Source: CAMBDR01 sp046597185 (lineage in GTDB: Bacteria; Pseudomonadota; Gammaproteobacteria; Burkholderiales; Burkholderiaceae_D). Taken from it: a stretch of DNA of 24,203 nt. The stretch spans positions 1-24,203 of the forward strand of contig JBKJLF010000049.1 of the NCBI GenBank assembly GCA_046597185.1. Reading direction: 5' to 3'. The notes below the pieces were generated by a model. That model worked only from the letters and a program-made list of their open reading frames with translations, was not told the DNA's origin and ran no database searches. Position numbers and translations under genes: made by a program. Shown here piece after piece: positions 23,201 to 24,203 of this stretch (the first letter of the stretch is position 1; the number at the start of each line of letters is the position of its first letter).

Positions 23201-24203
23201 CAAAGTCACGTATCCTGATCAGAAATTCAGCCTGACGGTGTGGCGTGCGGATGGGCGCAAGCAATCGGAAACCGACACCGCAGGCAAAATCACCGAATAC
23301 GGGTACAGCCCTACCGGGCAGCTCACGAAAGTGACGCAAAGCGATGGCAGAACCACGCAAATTACTGAATATCGCTATGACAGCACGGGCAACAAAGCCA
23401 AGCAAACCGATGCCGAGCAACACAGCACGAATTGGGAATTTGACGCCAACAACCGTGTGGCCAGCCGCACCCTGCCGGGCTTGCAGCAAGAGCGCTTCGC
23501 ATATGACGAGGTGGGCAATCTCAAGCTAAAGACTGATTTCAACGGCAAAGCCACGCAATACAGCTACAACAAGCTGCAACAACCGGAGCTGATCCTGCGC
23601 CCGGATGGGGCCAGCATCGTCAATACTTATACCGCAAGTGGGCAGCTCGAAAGCGTGACCGAGACGTCCAGTGCCAACAGTGGCTTGCTGGGCGGTAAAA
23701 CCACTTATCAATATGATGCACAGGACAGGATCACCCGGCAAACCAATCCTGATGGCACTTTCCTTGCCTATGGCTACCACCCCGATGGCACCATAAAAGA
23801 ACGCAGTACCGCCGCTGGCACCGTTAAATATGAGTACAACGATAACCAGCAACTCAGCAAAGTCACGGATATCGATGGCAAGATCACGTCGTACACCTAC
23901 GACACCCTGAACCGCCTCAAAACCACGACCACGCCTAACGGCATTACCAGCACGCGCCGCTATGACACGAACAACCGTTTAGTGCAACTGGTTCATAGGA
24001 AAACTGACGCCAGCGCCGCCATCGTGACAGGCGTATTCTACAAGCTGGCCGCCAATGGGCAGCGGCTAGAAATGCAGGAGCTGGACAGCGCCAGCACCGC
24101 AAGCGACACCGCGCCACCCACCAACCCGCTGCGCACCGCGAAGTATCAATATGACGATGTGAATCGCCTCACGCAAGAGCAGATTCTTAACCGCGCCAAC
24201 ACA
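17292..24203 (+). CDS. Secreted transglutaminase-like, Ig-domain, YD-repeat (RHS) protein, 3' end outside window
   Basis: YD-repeat proteins form large beta-cocoons that often enclose a C-terminal toxin or adhesin. The frame stays open for 2304 codons to the right edge. Rough layout: Sec signal peptide 1-31 (ATA|Q); Asn/Thr/Ser tandem repeat 76-93; Gln/Ala-rich helical region to about 230; transglutaminase-like domain about 286-440; long helical region 450-1030; putative Ig (He_PIG) domain 1035-1118; two further Ig-like domains to 1305; an Rhs N-terminal region (SGIPIRVTRTYDTR, about 1320, DUF6531-like); then YD repeats (EYDALNRLTK, FTYDENGNRTKVTD) from about 1480 to the end. The transglutaminase-like domain keeps H405 and D432, but A334 occupies the usual catalytic Cys position (KRGNAFDTASLL). 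A Sec signal and no PAAR domain argue against direct T6SS delivery. The RHS core end and variable C-terminus are not in the window. Confidence 0.88.
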   Translation, partial: MFHNHKIQRAISTLLLVTFTSVSFAPAIATAQTKPAATTWVPLQKRDTGNPNATLLPLDPRLAQVASQTGKGQADNTGNTSNTSNTSNIGDIGNGITNYTQALAQLQQMGAASVTSSNALSQTNAIRNQYRRVVQLEAQANNTFARTEAQLRSAGLPPEIIQRHLAFVTQHQARNADLRSAMTALDAAANGKGDAAKALQQLNQFTHQFTSQSGQTPTQSTNLAWGNNRAKPPHSATNAHAQARSSPSTLQQAAASSLGGIQLPDPILDPTPQPGDLAETDDIELTTEIRALATSLGNNPVQISNWVRNNIQYTPGYGAMQGAVGTLQAKRGNAFDTASLLIGLYRAANIPARYVYGTIEVPAARLQNWLGLDNMNAAQQLLTQANIPNQAILQNGQTRALQLEHVWVHAFIDDAPSGGAINKKPGSWVPVDASFKLQQTKAGLALRSALSLNEAAVFDSAKSSATCTADLGQHLDASGLQTNLNDYQTQLGKFVAQQASDIAVGQVLGQQLIAPENHGILLGTLPYRSIAQSSVFNVLPDVLRWKLRYQLFADSAAQTQGQPTAALAGSLARLAGQRITLSFTPATDADAAALAAFMPRAHGDNSPIRAEEFPHDVPGYLIRVKAELRANGTLVASGGSFILGTELIAEIASFEPALGNWRSDINRPHAGDYQALVIDAQGIHAAQLEAVRAHITALEGKLNTGNSTGLTRDDVTGELLHQTALNYFATVDANASLFERSAGVVEQRLPSWGRAVAQVQPHIALGLIDKVSFPGVTLNIDRLSNAVAANIGALDAAAYSQQSNQRNAAYAHLVLAKLYANTNNAGQAASAVKVLANAAVQNQAQLQPVLGLNAANLATLLPQINLSERGKTEVQDAVAAGYRVLVAQNPSTIGGWRGQALLIEDRAQGKAAYRLLDDNGDATAAIYLPNGMGWLAQGLPFQAAPIIPSAQAAQKMDLALMAMLANDGSNNGSNNGAGSTTRWQSFPAQDEIGNGLFLSRLAAAQDNSICARLTSLLATNLGSAGGLGNTDTPALTVPVITSIPVTSGSAGQSYQYAVTTYDSSGKPLSYRLTQAPGSMSISNTGLISWAKPITGSFAVTVRADNGNAYGEQRYLLDVGKEALPLEISLSVSPGIINQGETVKLTVVTNGGTGSINKTLTVDGQLVPIDANGQASVSGNVIGVHAIQANASDSLANIKKTSLFSVRNPADTTPPVAAISTPLDDAEITAPVNITGTASDANLAYYQLLLRPAGDTAWQEIGRGSASVTNGNLGKLDPTQLQNGIYELALNVVDVNGQQTTRQIALDIYRDLKIGQFALSFEDLNIEASGIPIRVTRTYDTRRKAEKLDFGYGWSVDYQSLQVRKNKITGLQWAVVSRPTRFELCLIPNGKRKINVALPTGKVERFTAANNKECEIAQIPPIDIRFTPLPGTTSKLEMVNVPNVEARGGHLHDNNRDEIWNQLDYKLTTEDKYTYYLTEGIGITSVQDRYGNILNYGQNGIVHSNGQSITFIRDAAQRITAITDPKGKSISYGYDAKGDLTSVTDRENAVAKFNYNRSHGLLDYTDPRNVLAARYVYDEQGRVVAVYDADNHAVEMTHDTANNKETVKNGRGFSTTYTYDDAGNVTEIVDALKNKTIISYDALGNETKTINALKQTTLRSFDPQSGKQLSETDPLLNSSAWAYDGTDLKTYTDARKKPTSYGYANDGSLTVTEPLGRASKIGFDPQGNVNNLVIAGQATQSTFDAKGNKLTETDAQGNVTTYGYDDNNRETSRSWKRIVQINGIPVEKTTTSSRKYNANGNVVEETDALSNTTKSQYDGTGLLTSSIDAQGRVTGYDYNARGKLTKTTYPDNSTEITTYDAESNPISRIDRQQRETKYEYDALNRLTKTVLPDGSSNQTEYDEIGRVKATVDAKNRRTVNEYDAAGRLISVTDPQSRKTSFTYDENGNRTKVTDADQNSTSYEYDDLNRLTKVTYPDQKFSLTVWRADGRKQSETDTAGKITEYGYSPTGQLTKVTQSDGRTTQITEYRYDSTGNKAKQTDAEQHSTNWEFDANNRVASRTLPGLQQERFAYDEVGNLKLKTDFNGKATQYSYNKLQQPELILRPDGASIVNTYTASGQLESVTETSSANSGLLGGKTTYQYDAQDRITRQTNPDGTFLAYGYHPDGTIKERSTAAGTVKYEYNDNQQLSKVTDIDGKITSYTYDTLNRLKTTTTPNGITSTRRYDTNNRLVQLVHRKTDASAAIVTGVFYKLAANGQRLEMQELDSASTASDTAPPTNPLRTAKYQYDDVNRLTQEQILNRANT
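17517..17570 (+). repeat. In-frame 9-base tandem repeat encoding Asn-Thr-Ser triplets
   Basis: Six units of nine bases, the central ones AATACCAGC / AATACCAGC / AACACCAGC (17526-17552), encode NTG-NTS-NTS-NTS-NIG-DIG shortly after the signal peptide of the YD-repeat protein. The unit keeps the frame, so copy number can vary without breaking the gene; it is probably a flexible linker. Confidence 0.8.
20193..20216 (+). repeat. In-frame 12-base duplication (GSNN linker)
   Basis: GGCAGCAACAAC occurs at 20193-20204 and 20205-20216, encoding a repeated Gly-Ser-Asn-Asn linker just before the first Ig-like domain of the YD-repeat protein. Confidence 0.8.

Noticed and set aside
1..24203. VgrG and the YD-repeat protein as one T6SS spike-effector pair
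   Set aside because: They are about 16 kb apart on opposite strands with housekeeping genes between. The YD-repeat protein has a Sec signal and no visible PAAR domain, which does not fit T6SS loading.

Overview
The window looks like the chromosome of a betaproteobacterium of the order Burkholderiales, most likely Oxalobacteraceae. The evidence is the gene order kefB-type antiporter / kdsD / lptC / lptA / lptB / rpoN / hpf, the protein sequences (short-form HPF, a KdsD with SIS plus two CBS domains, full-length sigma-54) and the VgrG type. The family assignment is an inference. No tRNA, rRNA, CRISPR array or complete insertion sequence was seen.

Layout. (1) 1-1139, minus strand: the N-terminal 379 codons of a VgrG/TssI type VI secretion spike, running off the left edge, with its own extended -10 promoter. 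(2) 1238-3223, minus strand: a CPA2-type monovalent cation/proton antiporter with a C-terminal RCK module. (3) 3345-8460, plus strand: a compact housekeeping run for the outer envelope and sigma-54 regulation. KdsD (Kdo precursor isomerase) is followed by LptC, LptA and LptB of the LPS transport bridge, then RpoN and hibernation factor HPF. Two genes usually expected in this neighbourhood are absent: kdsC between kdsD and lptC, and ptsN (with hprK) after hpf. A 19-codon mini-ORF joins the kdsD stop to the lptC start. (4) 8461-9109: a non-coding scar with a strong hairpin, a hexamer-like microsatellite and an internally deleted PLP-dependent cysteine-synthase-like pseudogene on the minus strand. 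(5) 9110 to the right edge, plus strand: three exported proteins. They are a choice-of-anchor A protein; a 2342-residue modular secreted protein (alpha-alpha toroid, four carboxypeptidase-regulatory-like domains, CARDB-like domains, a CxxCH haem-type motif, a beta-propeller lying inside a second toroid, and an amidotransferase-like domain); and, 18 bases downstream, a secreted transglutaminase-like/Ig/YD-repeat (RHS) protein that continues beyond the window.

How the parts work together. kdsD and the lpt genes serve LPS synthesis and transport, and the tight spacing and overlaps suggest a single transcript reaching lptB-rpoN. The last two exported genes look like one operon driven by a good sigma-70-type promoter at 10101-10129, with a structured leader that may act as an attenuator. 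They form the most unusual part of the window: a candidate surface or secreted apparatus built from adhesion, propeller, haem-type and YD-repeat modules. Its C-terminal effector or anchor is not visible because the sequence ends. Short tandem repeats of 6-13 bases recur at several gene borders and inside exported proteins.
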